NCBI RefSeq assembly: GCF_000004075.3 | Contig: NC_026661.2 | Location: 5,292,058-5,356,057, forward strand | Direction of reading: 5' to 3' | Length of the DNA: 64,000 bases | Origin: Cucumis sativus | Taxonomy: Eukaryota > Streptophyta > Magnoliopsida > Cucurbitales > Cucurbitaceae | Shown: positions 36,932 to 52,374 of the stretch, piece by piece | Layout of the letters: the number at the start of each line of letters is the position of its first letter | Position numbering within the stretch: position 1 is the first letter of the stretch | The notes under the pieces: model-generated | What the model saw: only the letters and a program-made list of their open reading frames with translations | What the model was told of the DNA's origin: nothing | Databases searched by the model: none | Translations under genes and position numbers: made by a program

Positions 36932-37144
36932 CAATACAAGGAAAAGCGGCTAGAAAGCAGTCTATCTGAAGGTCCGTTTGAGGACATTCATGAAGGATGT
37001 GCAAACAACTCTTACAAATTTCACGGGTCAAAGAATTTGAGAGGTCTCCGTATTCTCCATATATTCATTCATGGAGGCGGAAGATGGATGCAATTAGTGG
37101 AAAGAAAACTTGGATCCGTTGAGCTGGAAAGGAAACTGACTTAG
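36932..37144 (+). pseudogene. Isolated 70-codon open frame without start codon; gene or transposon relic
   Basis: Between a TAG at 36929-36931 and a TAG at 37142-37144, one frame stays open for 70 codons. It has ordinary protein composition (KRLESSLSEGPFEDIHEG, KNLRGLRILHIFIHGGG, LVERKLGSVELERKLT) in a DNA patch clearly less AT-rich than its surroundings. The only Met is internal. I do not recognise the family; it may be a fragment of a retroelement or a former exon. Function is not claimed. Confidence 0.4.
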
Positions 37145-40100
37145 TCTCATTAATTAGGGTTAGTCGAGTCGGCTCTTCTAAGGCACAGTTGACCTATGAC
37201 TGAAACTTAGTAGATTGAGGAGTGGAACTTGCTCGATAAGAAGTAGACGTCGGTTCTTCCAACAAGAAAATTTCTATTGAATTTATTTTGAAAAATTATT
37301 TCATAAAAAAAAAAAAAAAACCAAAAACACTCACCTAAACTTCACCAATAAAAAGAAACAAAAAAAGTGAATGCAAAAAAGATTAAGCAACGTGGTAGGT
37401 TTTGATGAAGAATAACAAATGGCTCCACAAGAATCTTCTCCTTTCTTTTCTCTTTTCAACTCACCAACTCCAACCCACTTAACAAAATAAAAAAATAATA
37501 GAAAGGAATGATAATTTTCTTTTCAATAATAACTCAAAGAAAATGCATCCAACTAAAACTTTTTCCCTATCAAACCCATCCATTTTGTTTCTTTAGTTCT
37601 GTGGTTGTTGACCATGTGTATTGCTTGGACTAAAAGCAAACAAATCATTTCCCATCTCTATCTCACCTACCCCTTCTAAACCATTTTTTCTTTTATCTTC
37701 TTCACTTTCTCTCATTTTCAAACCTTCTAATTCTCTTCTTTCATTTTCCTTAATATTTTCATTTCTTTTTTCTTACAAAAAAAAATATTCAAATATTACA
37801 AAAAAAATCTTTATTCATTTAAAAAATTCAACATATTCCACCTACTTTCGATAAATTTCAACATTGATCTGAATGTGTGTTTAACATGTCTTTTCGAAGA
37901 AAAAGAATTACACGTATCATCTAAGATTTCTATATTGATAGTAAAAGTTTTCTTGTTCATGGCTAACTATATTTGGTTAGATTTTAAAAATATATCTATT
38001 TTATCTATCAACTCACATAGTTTACGTAAAGCTTTTATGATTATAAAAATGTATCCATAAGTTTAATTAGGTAAAGTATATGATTTACATGCTAAGTAGG
38101 CATTTGTTGATATATGTATATATAAAAATTAAATGAGGGTGAGGTTAAGATTAAAATTTTGATTACTTGAATAGATAATCATGATTAGAATACAATTGGT
38201 TAAAACATGGGCTAAAAATCTACTTTAATTTATCCTTTGTCAACTTAAAAAAACAACTCAATAATTCCTTTATTTTTTTCTCTTTTAAAAATAACTCAAT
38301 TAATTTAAATGTATATCATACATCTTATCTTAAATACAAGTATTTGACCTCTTATATTAATTGGGAACATACACATCTTCTTAACTACTTACAATTTCCA
38401 TATATAAGTTGACGATGATGGATTGATTTATTTATTCTATTTTTTTAATTGAAAAATTGCAAGGATGAAGATTCAAGGAATTGGTATATTTGAATCAATA
38501 ATTAGGTCTTTTATTTTGATTTGTGGTTGATAACATCATTCATCACCTATAATCAAATTTCATTCATTGATTTATCTTAGTTTGATATTGAATATGTTCT
38601 CTTAATAAACTTTGATCCATATTTGAATGAGACATGTAAGGGAGAAAAGTTGATAAGCTTAATCGATAAAAATACTGATGGTCCAACAATTTGATATTTT
38701 TCCTACATTCTTATAAGAACATAACATAACTAAAGAAAAATAATAAACATTTCACACCCTTTTTAAATAAATTAACTTGTTAGACATATAATATTACAAT
38801 TTTCTTCGCTCATTATCTTAAATTTTGAAATTGATTAGTGATTTAAGATGGTGTGTATAAAATAGATAGTCCAAAAAATGATCTTATATACAAACTCTTA
38901 AAATATTATCAACCATCAACTTGATCTTTTAGCTCTCAATTGATTAATAGAATTGTCGACTTATCGACAAAAATTTAAAAGGTCAAAGCTAGTGAAAGTT
39001 AGCAATTATTGCATGGATATATGAATGCCAACGACTTTTATATATAATATCTCATTCAAAATTAATATTATATTTCATTTTATACTTCGAATTTTCATAT
39101 TATTAAAATAATTAAATATATTCTATATGGGTTTAGAAAACAACAAAATCATCTAAATCATCTCATAATCACTTATAGGTAAAAACCTAACTTGTTTTCA
39201 AATAAAAAAAACTTTCAACTTTTTATGTTAAATTTTACTTATTATCCTTTCATAGAGTTAGAAGGTCGATCGATATGTTCTATTCAATAAAATGTCTTTT
39301 CAACTAAAAACTTATACGGATCAAATTTGGATCAAATTTGAAAAGTCAAACGTTTATATGTTAGGAGTATTTGCATATAAAAACAATTCACAATCTATAT
39401 TTTAATTATATATAAAAAAGATTACTTTAAAGTCATTTTCAAATAATCTCTCTCAACAAGTTCTTTTTTAAAACTAAAAATCTTAAATTATTGTTTGAAT
39501 GCTTTTAATTTATTGAGATTAAAAAAATATTTTAGATCATCTATGATGGTTGGAAGAGGTTATATTACATACACTTTTTAGATTATTGGTTTCTTACAAA
39601 AAAAATAAATGGTTGATTTCTTTTTAAAAAATTTGTTTTTGCAAGATTTTAAATCATTTGTAATGAGAAATACAAATATCAATGATTGATCATTTAACTT
39701 ATTCATTTTCAGTATTTAATGCTATTATTTATTATTGTATTTATTAATGCATGTATTTGACTTGGCTAGCTATACCGATATAAATGTATTTCAATCGTGG
39801 GTAATTTATCTTGCAAATAAACTTCTTCGAGCATCATTAAGAAATTCACAAAGATTTTATAATACTTTTTATATATATATATTTGAAATTTTCCAAATTA
39901 GCTATTGATATTCCCATATTCGTTACATATATCTATAAATTTGAGTTATCGATATCTATATTGGTACCAATATAAAATTTGTTATTATCTTTACCCACGT
40001 TATTAGATAAATTCAAATGAATTATTATACTTGACGTTTCTACAATTACACGTGGACATTGAACTAATGTAAATTTAGAAATAACATGGATTAACAAAAA

Positions 40101-41860
40101 GTTTAATAACCTAAAATTTGAAATTGTAATTTTATTTGTACCTTTTCTTAAAGATGCTGAAGTCAATTTTTGTTATAGTTAAATGGTTAAAATGAAGTAT
40201 TTCTAAGCTTGAGGATATATAATGCCCAAGAATTTCAGAACCTAAGAAATACCAAGGTCCAAAAATGTAAAGTTACCCAACTTTGTTAAGTCGTGAATCT
40301 ACAAATGTAATGTGAAAATGTAACGTGAAAAGGTGATTAGATCTTGCAAAATCAACATAAAGGAGATTAGTTTGAATCCTAATTGAAAAGTTAAAAAAGA
40401 AATATTTGGAATGTTGTAGAGTTGAAGAATATGTATAAAGGATAAAAGATATATATAATTTATCCTAATAAAAAGTCTTCATTTTACTTATGATTAATAT
40501 AGTATAAAGTTAGGATACCTAAGTCAAACATTAGGTGACCCAACATACAATTCTGGTCTGAAAAGAAGAGATACAATTGAGAATATTGAATGACTCACTA
40601 GCTCCACTTTTTTACTTTGAGTATTAATAAAAACTTTTTTTATATATATAATGGTTTTTTTTTTCATTTAAAATATATGTATATTGTCTACTACTTATAA
40701 TCTTTTTTAAATTTGTAAACGTTTAAAAGATTAAAAAAAAAAATTGGATTCTCTATTTTTAAATTTATTATCATTTAAATAACTTTGTGGATTCTTATCA
40801 TATCATGTGGCTTAATTAAACTTTCTAATGTTTATTTCAAGCTAAATAATAATAATTATATATATATATAAACCCAACCCCATAACAAGAAGTGGAGAAA
40901 TCCCACGATGAACAGTGGGCATTAATATTAAACCCTAAACTAAAAACAAAGGAAAAGACAAATGGGTGAGTATAACAAAAGAGAAGAAACCAAAAAAAAA
41001 AAAAAAAATCATGCTCTCATATGTATCATATTTGAGAGGGATGTTAAAATGATAAATATGTATATAATTTTAAATCAATTTTAAAATATAAAAATGTAAA
41101 ATTAAATGTTAATTGAGAGTGATCTCCAAAAATGTATCTCAAAGTAATTAAAAACACAATAAAAAAAACTCAAAATCACTCTCAAACATTTACTTAACAT
41201 CTTTCACATAATAACTTTTGTTTTCATGCAATTCAAAACATAACAAAGGTTGGTTTTGAATGGATGATAAACAAAGAAGTTACTAAGAACTTACTAAACA
41301 AAGGTTGGCTTTGAAGTCTTACCTGTTTCTCAAGTGTAGTTCATAGCTATTTGTTGTGCTTTCTACGATGACGATGTTGTGAGACTTGCCACACACGAAT
41401 TGAAGTCATTGTTAATGATAGTTTTTCATGTATAGCTTGAATGGAGGGATGACCAGAGAGGTTGAGGAAGGTCTGAAAGAGGAGGGAAGGGATACACAGA
41501 TTGAGAGTGGGAGAGCTAGGGGGACAAATAGATATAGAAGAGACTGAAAAATGAAAAAGAAATGATGATGAAGAAATGTAGAGAAATGTAATTTTGGATA
41601 TTTATAGTAGTATTTTGAAAATGCTATAGAAAGGTTATTTGTATAATAGTGTTTAATTTGGAAAGTGGTATATGAATAAGATGAATTAGAATACATATAT
41701 ATATCAATATATATTTGGATTAATTAAAACCACAAAAAGACTCTCTTTATAGTAAAATTTATCATTGAAATAAACCCTAAACATAATTCAAGCAAATGTG
41801 AGGGATAATAAAGTTGTAAGTGTGGAATATTCATGATTAAAAAAAGTTAAAATATAATTC
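37145..41860. other. AT-rich intergenic region
   Basis: The first about 120 bases (to 37260) continue the GC-richer patch of the relic before it. The remainder is AT-rich, with many poly-A/T runs and short AT repeats (for example 39870-39881, 40857-40870). No RNA gene or convincing coding frame was seen. A patch at 40195-40290 resembles degenerate dispersed-repeat wording also seen elsewhere in the window. Confidence 0.4.
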
Positions 41861-42005
41861 CGAAGGTTGACGTGGCAACAGGGAAAGGTGATGATATTTC
41901 CAACTCCTCGCGACCTTTAGAAGTTGGCCTCACCAACCGCATATCCGCCCCTTGCCACGTGTCGTACTGGCCTCCACCCCGCCAACCTTTGCCCCTTCCA
42001 AATCA
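41861..42005 (+). promoter_or_regulatory. GC-rich cis-element cluster upstream of CCoAOMT
   Basis: An abrupt GC-rich island about 1.2 kb before the CCoAOMT start. It holds TGACGTGGCA (41868-41877), the AC-II MYB motif ACCAACC (41932-41938), a G-box in GCCACGTGTC (CACGTG 41956-41961) and CCGCCAACC. AC elements are the known binding sites of lignin MYB factors in phenylpropanoid promoters, so a distal regulatory module of the gene at 43148 is a reasonable inference. Confidence 0.5.
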
Positions 42006-42925
42006 ATATTTTATTTCCTTCGAGAAAATCAAATTATATCAATGTATTTTTTTAACGCAAATTAAGAATTATTTTTAGAATTTTCGTAGTGAGTTAGATA
42101 GATAGACTTGTCAATTAACTACTACTTCAATTATTACCATAAAGTCAATTTACTTAAGATAGATACAATTCTAATTGAGGTGTCATATACATATTTAAAT
42201 CAAATTATTAATGAGTAAAAACTCTCCAATTTTATCATTTTATCATTTGCTTTATCAATTTCTATTGTACGAACTATGGTGTGTAAATCTCTTACTCTCA
42301 AACAAACAACCTTTTTTCTTTCTTATCAACTTTCATAAAATCAAACATTAATTTGATGATAAAAACAAATTTATACTACCAAAATTGACACTTTTTTTTT
42401 AAAAAAAATACTTTGAACAAAAAGAAATATTCATTTGATGATCTAAAACAAAAATTAAAATAAGATTGAAATTTCATTGGTTCATGATTTTTCAATGACA
42501 CATATTTGTCAATAGATTTAGAATTTAAAAATATTTAGAAAAAAAAAACGCATGTAATTTTTATTTCCAATATATTTACTTTCTTAGTCACCTAATATCA
42601 AACTAACACATTTTAAAAAAATAAAAATCATTCGTAAGTTTTTTTCCTCAATCTCGACATCAAAATATATTTTTTATGATATTAATACACAATTAACAAA
42701 AGTACAAATTATGAATTGTTAAATGTAAGTGTTATTTGACTGATATGATTAATTTTGTTGGTTAGATTTCTGGTTTGAGTGTTAGATGAAGAAGTTGATT
42801 GGTTTAAAGTGTCCTATGGTATGGATGGGAATCATACTCTATGGTTTGTTTAGAGTGATTGATTGATTTTGTGTTTTATAAACTACAAGTTAGCAATTAG
42901 TAATTAAACCTAAAATTAGATATAT
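42006..42925. other. AT-rich part of the CCoAOMT upstream region
   Basis: No gene or clear motif cluster seen between the distal GC island and the proximal promoter. Confidence 0.4.
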
Positions 42926-43147
42926 TAGAAAAAGTCTGTTAATGTGGACCCGACAATCTCACCAATAGGCTCTTCACTTCACCAACCCCCGACCCATTCA
43001 CTCTAATAATTAGACCCGACTCAACCCCGGTTCGAACCGGGCCGACGTCTTCCTATTTAACACACCTCCATGTCCTCTTCTCACCGCAAAACAAACAGAG
43101 ACCTCACCGGAAAATCAACCAAACAGAAGCTTCATCACTCTCCCACA
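42926..43147 (+). promoter_or_regulatory. CCoAOMT core promoter and 5' UTR: AC-II element, 16-bp palindrome, TATA
   Basis: The AC-II element ACCAACC lies at 42981-42987. A perfect 16-bp palindrome CCCGGTTCGAACCGGG lies at 43026-43041, then GACGT, then the TATA-like TATTTAA (43054-43060). A start site near 43085-43090 would follow, leaving a leader of about 60 nt. The upstream in-frame ATG at 43070 sits only about ten bases after the TATA box, so it is probably not transcribed. This supports ATG 43148 as the start. Confidence 0.7.
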
Positions 43148-44965
<1,818 letters not shown>

Positions 44966-46500
44966 ACATCCTATTATTTCTTGCACTCACTCCTTCATAC
45001 ACGATCACTCTTCTTCATTGTTTGTAATGGAAGGATCTCGCTTCAATTTGACTCTTCTTTTTTACAATTTGATCCTTTTTCCCCCCTTAATATCAATCTA
45101 TTTCCCTTTGGAAGTTTTTCTATGTAATTCAAATTGAACATTTTAATGAATAATATTGTTTTTCTTTTATTTTTATGTGAAAGGAATTTAATCTTACAAA
45201 CTTTGAACACCAAACATATCAACTACACCTCATCTATTTGATTAAAAATCTAATCAATTATGTAAAAATAAAATTAAAATTTTATAAATTTATAATTAAA
45301 TCATTATTATTGGATGAACTAAATAAATCAACATAATTTAATGAAAGTATAATATACACATCACATGCACACACTTCTTAATTTCTTGATGTTGATATCG
45401 AGATTAAAAAAAGTATGAAACAAAAAAGGAAATTTTATTTTTAAAAAATGATAGAAGAAAATTTGGAATGTTGAAAAGGGAATTTTGACCTAAAGAACAT
45501 AGAAAAAGGATAACTTTTGGCTTTTGGGTGTGATGTCTTTACACTTTTGGTTGCCTTTGTTGGTGGTAATGATAGGGCTACCCACCATGCACCAAACCCA
45601 CTAATCACTATACCAAACAAAGACTATTTTGGTTTCATTATTATTATTACTTAGTTGATTAAAATTCTTCGGTTTAATATTTAATCTTAGAATTAATTCT
45701 AACAAAATCCATAACTCTCATCATTATGTAAAGAGATCCAATCTTCAATTACTTAATGCATGGAAAAGTGTGATTTTGATGAGAATTTGAATTTCAAGTT
45801 AAAAGATGGATAGTCCAACTTTTTTTCTTTTTAGGTTGATATGGGTTGATCTTACTAATTTTCAACATGTAAAGCTTTTGAAGTATATTATTCTGCAAAG
45901 TTTTTTTCTATCCTTGTTTGGTATTCGAGAGATATATTTAAAGTTTTTTAAAATTTGAGTGATAAAGGCTTGACCACCTATTTCTTTTTTAACCTCGTGA
46001 ATCCTTTAAAAAAAATTTTTGTCTTGGATCACATTTAGTTCTCATGAAGCCTTATATACAAACAGTAAGTATCTAGATGTTCAACTGATTTTTTCTGTTG
46101 ACAAAATTTTCCTTGCAAAAAAAGAAAATAACAATTTTTCTAAAAAAATTATAAATACAATACTTAGTGTGGAAAATCCTCCAAACTAAGTAAAGAAAAG
46201 TTTCACTATGTTAAAAATTATTACAGTCACACACATAAATCTCTCATCAACTCTAATTACAACTTAGCTCACTAATTAACTTTCCATTAATTAATATTTA
46301 TTTGTTGAAGATGGGCCTTTTGAAGGATTAGGGGAAAAGGAGAGAAGTTGGGCTTTTGGTTGTTGCCATTTAGATCACGAAAAGGCCAAATTGGGCCGCA
46401 GCAAATTGGATTAGATTTGGGCCTTCGGCATATTTCAATATATAGCCCCACAACTTTTCATTATCCTTTTGAGAAATTTGAGTTAGATAGTCAAGTTCAT
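44966..46500. other. CCoAOMT 3' UTR and AT-rich intergenic sequence
   Basis: A poly(A)-signal-like AATGAATAATATTG lies near 45144-45157. Beyond it the sequence is AT-rich with no gene seen. Confidence 0.4.
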
Positions 46501-46570
46501 TATACTCAAATATTAATTATTTTTAGTACACAAACGGTCATGACGAGGGATCAAACCTTCAACCTTTGAG
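46501..46570 (-). repeat. Possible tRNA-derived repeat fragment
   Basis: On the minus strand, AAGGTTGAAGGTTTGATCCCTC contains a good Pol III B-box (GGTTTGATCCC, about 46535-46545). No clear A-box was found, and a T-rich tract (46593-46609) lies beside it. Probably a worn SINE-type fragment; low certainty. Confidence 0.3.
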
Positions 46571-49500
46571 AAAAAAAGTAATATCAATTATCGTTTTTTT
46601 TTTTTTTTGAACAATAATATCTCTCTTAGGATGATTTTAGACCTAACGATACAATTGACATATAACAAATATATAAATAAAAGGTAAAAGAATAACAAGT
46701 TGTGATCAAGTGCAAGGTATAGGGCCTAGAGAAATGGGTAATGAGGCATGTTTAACACATTCCACTCTAGGATCAAAATGGACCTAGAAAGTTTGGCAAT
46801 GATGACCCTAGCTGAAGGGAAAATAACGTATCTCCCCTTATCTCGGTGAACTGAAGAATCATTCAAACGTGACTTCTAAACCCTATTGAAACAACCTATA
46901 TCAACAAGTTTTATAAATATATTTGACAGCACCGAGAGAAGTAAGTTCATTCTTCACTTACAAACTATTTACTTGTTGCACTAGTCGAGTCTCTAACTTA
47001 AGCATGGAGCAGTACGACCAAGCACTAAACTTGGTAGTTTTTTTTTTATTATTTTGTCGGTTATGTTTTTCCCTATCAAACAAATTTACTATTCCCATTA
47101 CGTGAAAATCCTAACATGTTTTTCTATCTAGAGTTTGACGTCAAACAACTTGAATTTCTAAACAAATTTAAAAAACAAAAGCAAGTTTTTAAAAATTAAA
47201 CTTCTCAAACAACTTTTTAACTAATTTATGTTACAAAACTCTTTCACACCTTCTCTAGCTATGTGATAACTTTTATCTTTATCCAAAAGATTCCATTTCG
47301 TATTCAAATCTTCCTCTCCCATTATACTTGAAAAGGAAATAATGAAAAAGTCCATTGAGAGAGAGAAAGAAGAGAAAGAAAAGAAAGAAAGAAAGAAAGA
47401 TGTCGTTTGGATAGCATTGTTGCAACTCAAACCATTGAATTTGAATATTGGTTTGAAATCACTTTTTCTATAGCGCCGTATATTCCAAAAATGGTAAAGA
47501 AGTTCAAATGAGAAAAAGGAAGAAAATGCTTTTCAAATTAAAAGCATATCTATGGTGTTGGTGGCAGTGGCAGTAGCAGTGGGGGAATTATTTTGACAAT
47601 ATGGTGGCAAACCAATTTTATGTTTGTTTCTTGGGAAAATTCTATCTCTACAAATTGATGGGTGGGTGTGGATTTCCATTCCCACTCTCTATTTTCTTTT
47701 TCTTTTTACATCTCATGTATGTATAAAGAGAATTACTCCAAATTTGATTCCAAAACTTAAAATGAATAATAAATATGAAAACAAATTTAACATAATATCC
47801 AAAACTCTCCCTATTCCACACTCACTTATTCACTCATGCACTTTGAAGGCAATCTCTTTCATTGGATTTGGTAAACTCTTTTAGTCACATCCTTATCAGA
47901 AAGGCCAAATTTTGCATACCACTCTTTCTCTTTTTCTATGTGATTCCATTTCGGTGGATATGATTTGGCTGTCCAACTTACCACCACCATCTTCTTCCAA
48001 ATATTTCATCTCCATAAAATGAATTATTGTGTGTATATCTTCAATCATATTATTCATAACTTACTAACTCTCTTACGTGTCGTTGAGAGCTTTCTTGTTC
48101 TTATAAGTGCAAGTCATAGACGTTTCACAATCGAGTTAAAAAATGTTTTCAAACTTTAACTTTTGTAATTGTCAAATGCTATCGACATAACTTATATCTA
48201 AGTCATCCCAAATACTTTTGAATTATACATATGAAATTAGATATCTTAACGTTTAGGTTTTATTAATGTTGTTGGTTATGAACTTCTTAATCTCATTCAT
48301 CATCTAATTTATAACGAAACATTATTCTACTTGATATAGACAACAAACTTCTAAATATTTTAATAATGATGGGATATTGTCTACTAATTTAGCTTGGACA
48401 TAATTTCATATTTATATTTTTTGTTTCACCAAAAAGATCTCATACCATGTATATTCTCCTCACTCTTATTTCATTTCATACTAATGAACATTACACATAA
48501 AGATATAAAATTAAATGAAAAACAAACCTCAAACTTCATACTATACTCTTAACCAATTTAGCATATTTTAGCTCTCAAAATCCTAAAGAAAAAAAAGAAC
48601 ATATCCTTCTAGATTAGGTAATGGTATGGACTATGGAGTAGCTAATGATTATGTATAGCTTTGAATAGAAGGGCAAATAAATAAGAACTTCATTTTTGTT
48701 TAGGTTTATATATATCATTAGTTCTTTAAACATCATCCCCAAGTTGTGTGGCAAACACATTCACATATATAGGGTCTAACTCTAAAGGGCACAAATTTCA
48801 ATGAGTGCATGAGATAAGAATCCATTCCCATGAAACAATGAAAAATGATAATAATAAGATTGAAAGGGTTTTTTTTCTTTTTTTCATTTTAAAAAAATAC
48901 TTGCACACACATGATAGCTATACTTATTGTTTATGTTCAATTTTATCAAATTCTTCAATCATAACACTATTTGTTACATGGCTTTTTCTTTTATACTTTC
49001 TTCTTTGAATATGAGCTTAGTTCTTTTTTTATGTCCATGTATGATAAGACTAAGATGCATAGAGATTAAAATTTCTCACCTAGAACAGTTAAATAATACT
49101 GATAAAAGATCATGAAGAAAGGATAGGTATAAAAGAATAGGTTATTGGAGATAAAGAATGAAGCACTATATATATATCCAATCATGCATCCACTTCACTT
49201 CATCTGTTTTCTGAAAGGGAAAATTTGAAGATATATCATAAGAGGGATCCAAGGAAATAAAAATTCAAATGGAATATTACTTAAAAGAGTTAGAAAAGAT
49301 AAAAACAAATTAGAATCTATTGTGTACTCAAATAGTATAGATTGTGTGGGGATAAACTCCACGTCTTATTCAACTATATGCTAGCTTCTTCTTTTTTCAT
49401 GGAAGGAATGATGATGGTTACCTTATTGTGATGATAATAGCTATTACTTTGAGTACATTTGATGAAATTTGATTGGATTTGATTTTATATGCTCAGTCTT

Positions 49501-50878
49501 CCTCCTTCCTTTGTCTTTTACAATGACGAAGATAGTGGAATGCAGTAAAGTTGAAATAACCATATCCCAACATGTAAATATTCAAAATTCATAATTAACA
49601 TCTTTTAAACTTAGTTAACCTCTAATTATAATTAGTTGAAATAACTAAAATTTCATTTAATTATAATGAGAAGTGATTAATTATTGGCTAAGGTGACATT
49701 GTAGAGGAATGCCACTTTATTTAGTTGATGAAGATCATTAATTTTGGATAGGAACATTGCACCAATGTGGTGTCAATTATAGTCTCCTCCCACTCATATA
49801 TGTAAGTTTGAGCTGCTCAATGTACAATTCCATATCTTTTATCAAATTTGAAATATTTCATATACATGATGATTAAAAATGTAAATTAATTTCAAATTTC
49901 AATGCTTTGTTGATTCTATGAAGTAACGATGTGGAAACTAAAACTCTAAATGCATGGTTAGGAAATAAAACCATGAGATACCTAGAAAACTTTTCTTATG
50001 TCAAAAGTTATTACAATCTACATAAAACTGTAAGTGCAATAACATTTTCTCAAGACATCTTAACATTGATCACAAGACCCAAGTAGTATACTGAGTTTAA
50101 ATTGCTTCAAGTTTAGATGATTTGAAGTCAAAGATATAGATTCATGTTTGGAGCCTACCACTTTCTTAAACTTTTCTACAACTACATTTCTAATACTTCA
50201 CTCAAACTCAACACACCAAGCATATACCAAATTTTCTTAACAATAATTTTTCATGCGTATTGAGATTAGGGAATTTAAAAAAGCTTAAATATACTAATAA
50301 TTAAGGATGAGTATGATAGACCGAAAAAATCAAGCCAATTAACTAAAATGGTCCAAATCGAAGGCAATCGGTTGAAGGTAAAAGAGGGGTTCGATCAATG
50401 TCATGTTTGAGAAAACCCTAAATTGACAATGTTTTTAAGAAAAGTTCAAAAGCTTAAATCGATCCAAATCGATCGACCAACACCATGATTGAGTTCAGTT
50501 TGAGCATTTATTAAACTTATTACATGTTTCGGTTCAATAGCAATTTGGTTGAAAAATCAACTTCAGTCAGGAAAGGACACTGACACCCCTCCGTAATAAT
50601 CTTGATATTGATGAATATAATACAAATATGAGGAGAAAAAAGTATGGGACCATAATATAAAAGCTCCTATTTAATCATGAGTTTATATTAATTTTATTTA
50701 GATATTTCTTCCCCTCATAAATAGGAACTTACACACCACACATGCAATATAAAACCCCATTACACACACTAACTCATTACCACATATAATGGGACATATA
50801 GGGTAGCAAAAATATTTCTCTTACAACATAACACAAAGAAACACATTAAATTATTGCAAACAAAAGATATCTCTAAAA
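46571..50878. other. AT-rich intergenic region
   Basis: No gene seen. It holds a GA-rich (GAAA)n tract at 47356-47400, moderately GC-richer unknown sequence at 46690-46890, and degenerate repeat-like wording at 50300-50590 (CCGAAAAAATCAAGCC, CGATCCAAATCGATCGACC, TTTCGGTTCAATAGC). Short open frames are low-complexity and lack coding character. Confidence 0.4.
47356..47400. repeat. GA-rich / (GAAA)n microsatellite
   Basis: Begins GAGAGAGAGAAAGAAG and ends in repeated GAAA units. Confidence 0.85.
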
Positions 50879-50971
50879 TATAAAACCTCTTAGGAAAGAA
50901 AATGATATGGGGGAGAAAAAACTAACTTGAAGAGGAAATATTATAAAACCTCTTAGGAAAGAAAATGATAT
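50879..50971. repeat. Direct repeat of about 30 bp, 63 bp apart
   Basis: TATAAAACCTCTTAGGAAAG followed by AAAATGATAT occurs at 50879-50908 and again at 50942-50971 without mismatch. Confidence 0.9.
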
Positions 50972-52374
50972 TGGGTTTTGATATACTTTGGTCCTACCAA
51001 AATCTCTTATTATATTCCAAATATTATTGTTGATTGGTTATATATGCAATAGTCATCTGATTCTTTCAACTTAACAATGATGGGTAAAGTGATTATGATT
51101 TGGTATCTTATTTTATGGCCACTATACCCTCTACCCTGCCCTTACGGCTACACACCTTTAACTAAAAACTTGCTATTTTGTTTCTACAAATTTAGTTGAA
51201 AAACATTTTATATATATATATTTTGCAATAATAGAACTTCTTTTTTTTAAAAAAAAAAAGATATATAATTTTAATAAATAACTATAGAAATAAAGTTGAA
51301 GCTTGACATACCCTAGTCCACATTTTCTATGTATTTGTGGATTGAGTCACGGGCTTTTAGTACCAAGATGGTCACCATATATGTCAATCAATTTATGTGC
51401 AATTATAGAGTTTGTTGTGTATGTATGTAGGAACTCATAAAGTTTCATGAGTTCGTGGTCTGTAAAATGGTTGCCCGAACTCACTTTCTTCTTCATTTGA
51501 AACCATTCATCTCTCTTGCCCAACGGTCTTCAACCAACCATCCAAAATTGTCACCCTGTGCAACCCACCACCACTGTTGTCGTCCACCGTCCATCATTCT
51601 TGACCGTTCACCATCCATTGTGAGTAGTTTTTATATCTCATGTAAATATATACTTGTTTTTAACTATATTAATGTTTTAAACCAAATTTTTTCAAAATTT
51701 GGTTTTGAGTGTTTTTCTTTTTCAATCTTATTTTTTAAAAAATACCTTTTAAAATGTTTATCAAACACCACAATTTTTTTCAAAACTTAAGAGTAAAATG
51801 GAAATGCACCATAAACATTATGAATTGTTTTTCTTTACAAAAGAAAAAGGGAAAAAGGAAGAGAAAAAGAGAAAAGGGAAATATGGAAGAAGGGAGAGGG
51901 CAGCCCAAAACCAACCCATCCATTCTTATTCATATCATTCATTGAAGAGAATGCTTTTTGTTTTATTATAAGTATGTTTAGGGAATGGGCTCTAAATTGA
52001 TATCCATCCCCTCACCCCCTTTCGCCGACCTTTTTGGGTTTTCTATCTCTCTTTTACAAATTCCTCCCTTTCAAATAACCAGAAAGAAAGTTGGTTTAAA
52101 ATACTTGAAATCAATCTATCATCAAAATCCATCTTCAGTCTTTAATAATTAATCTTTTTAATTTCTATAATTCTTAAAATTAAGAAAACGTCTACTTCAT
52201 CGGTCAACTCCAACCATCATCAACAATAACCAACTTTGACCAACTGTGGTAGCCACTTTCGACTACCGTCAGCCAATTTTGACAATCACTTCAACTACTA
52301 TCACCGATAACCTCGAATACCCACCACCAACAACCAACTCTAGCAACTACTATTTTAAATTATTAGTTTTTATA
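50972..52374. other. Intergenic region with degenerate C/A-rich repeats
   Basis: 51520-51625 and 52195-52355 carry CAAC/ACC-rich wording (CAACCCACCACCACTGTTG; CAACTCCAACCATCATCAAC) typical of worn low-complexity or transposon-derived sequence. The open frame at 51455-51790 arises from this and is not convincing as a gene. Confidence 0.4.

Noticed and set aside
43070-43147. In-frame upstream ATG of CCoAOMT adding 26 residues
   Set aside because: It lies about ten bases after the TATA-like box, so probably upstream of the transcript start. The family starts near 43148.
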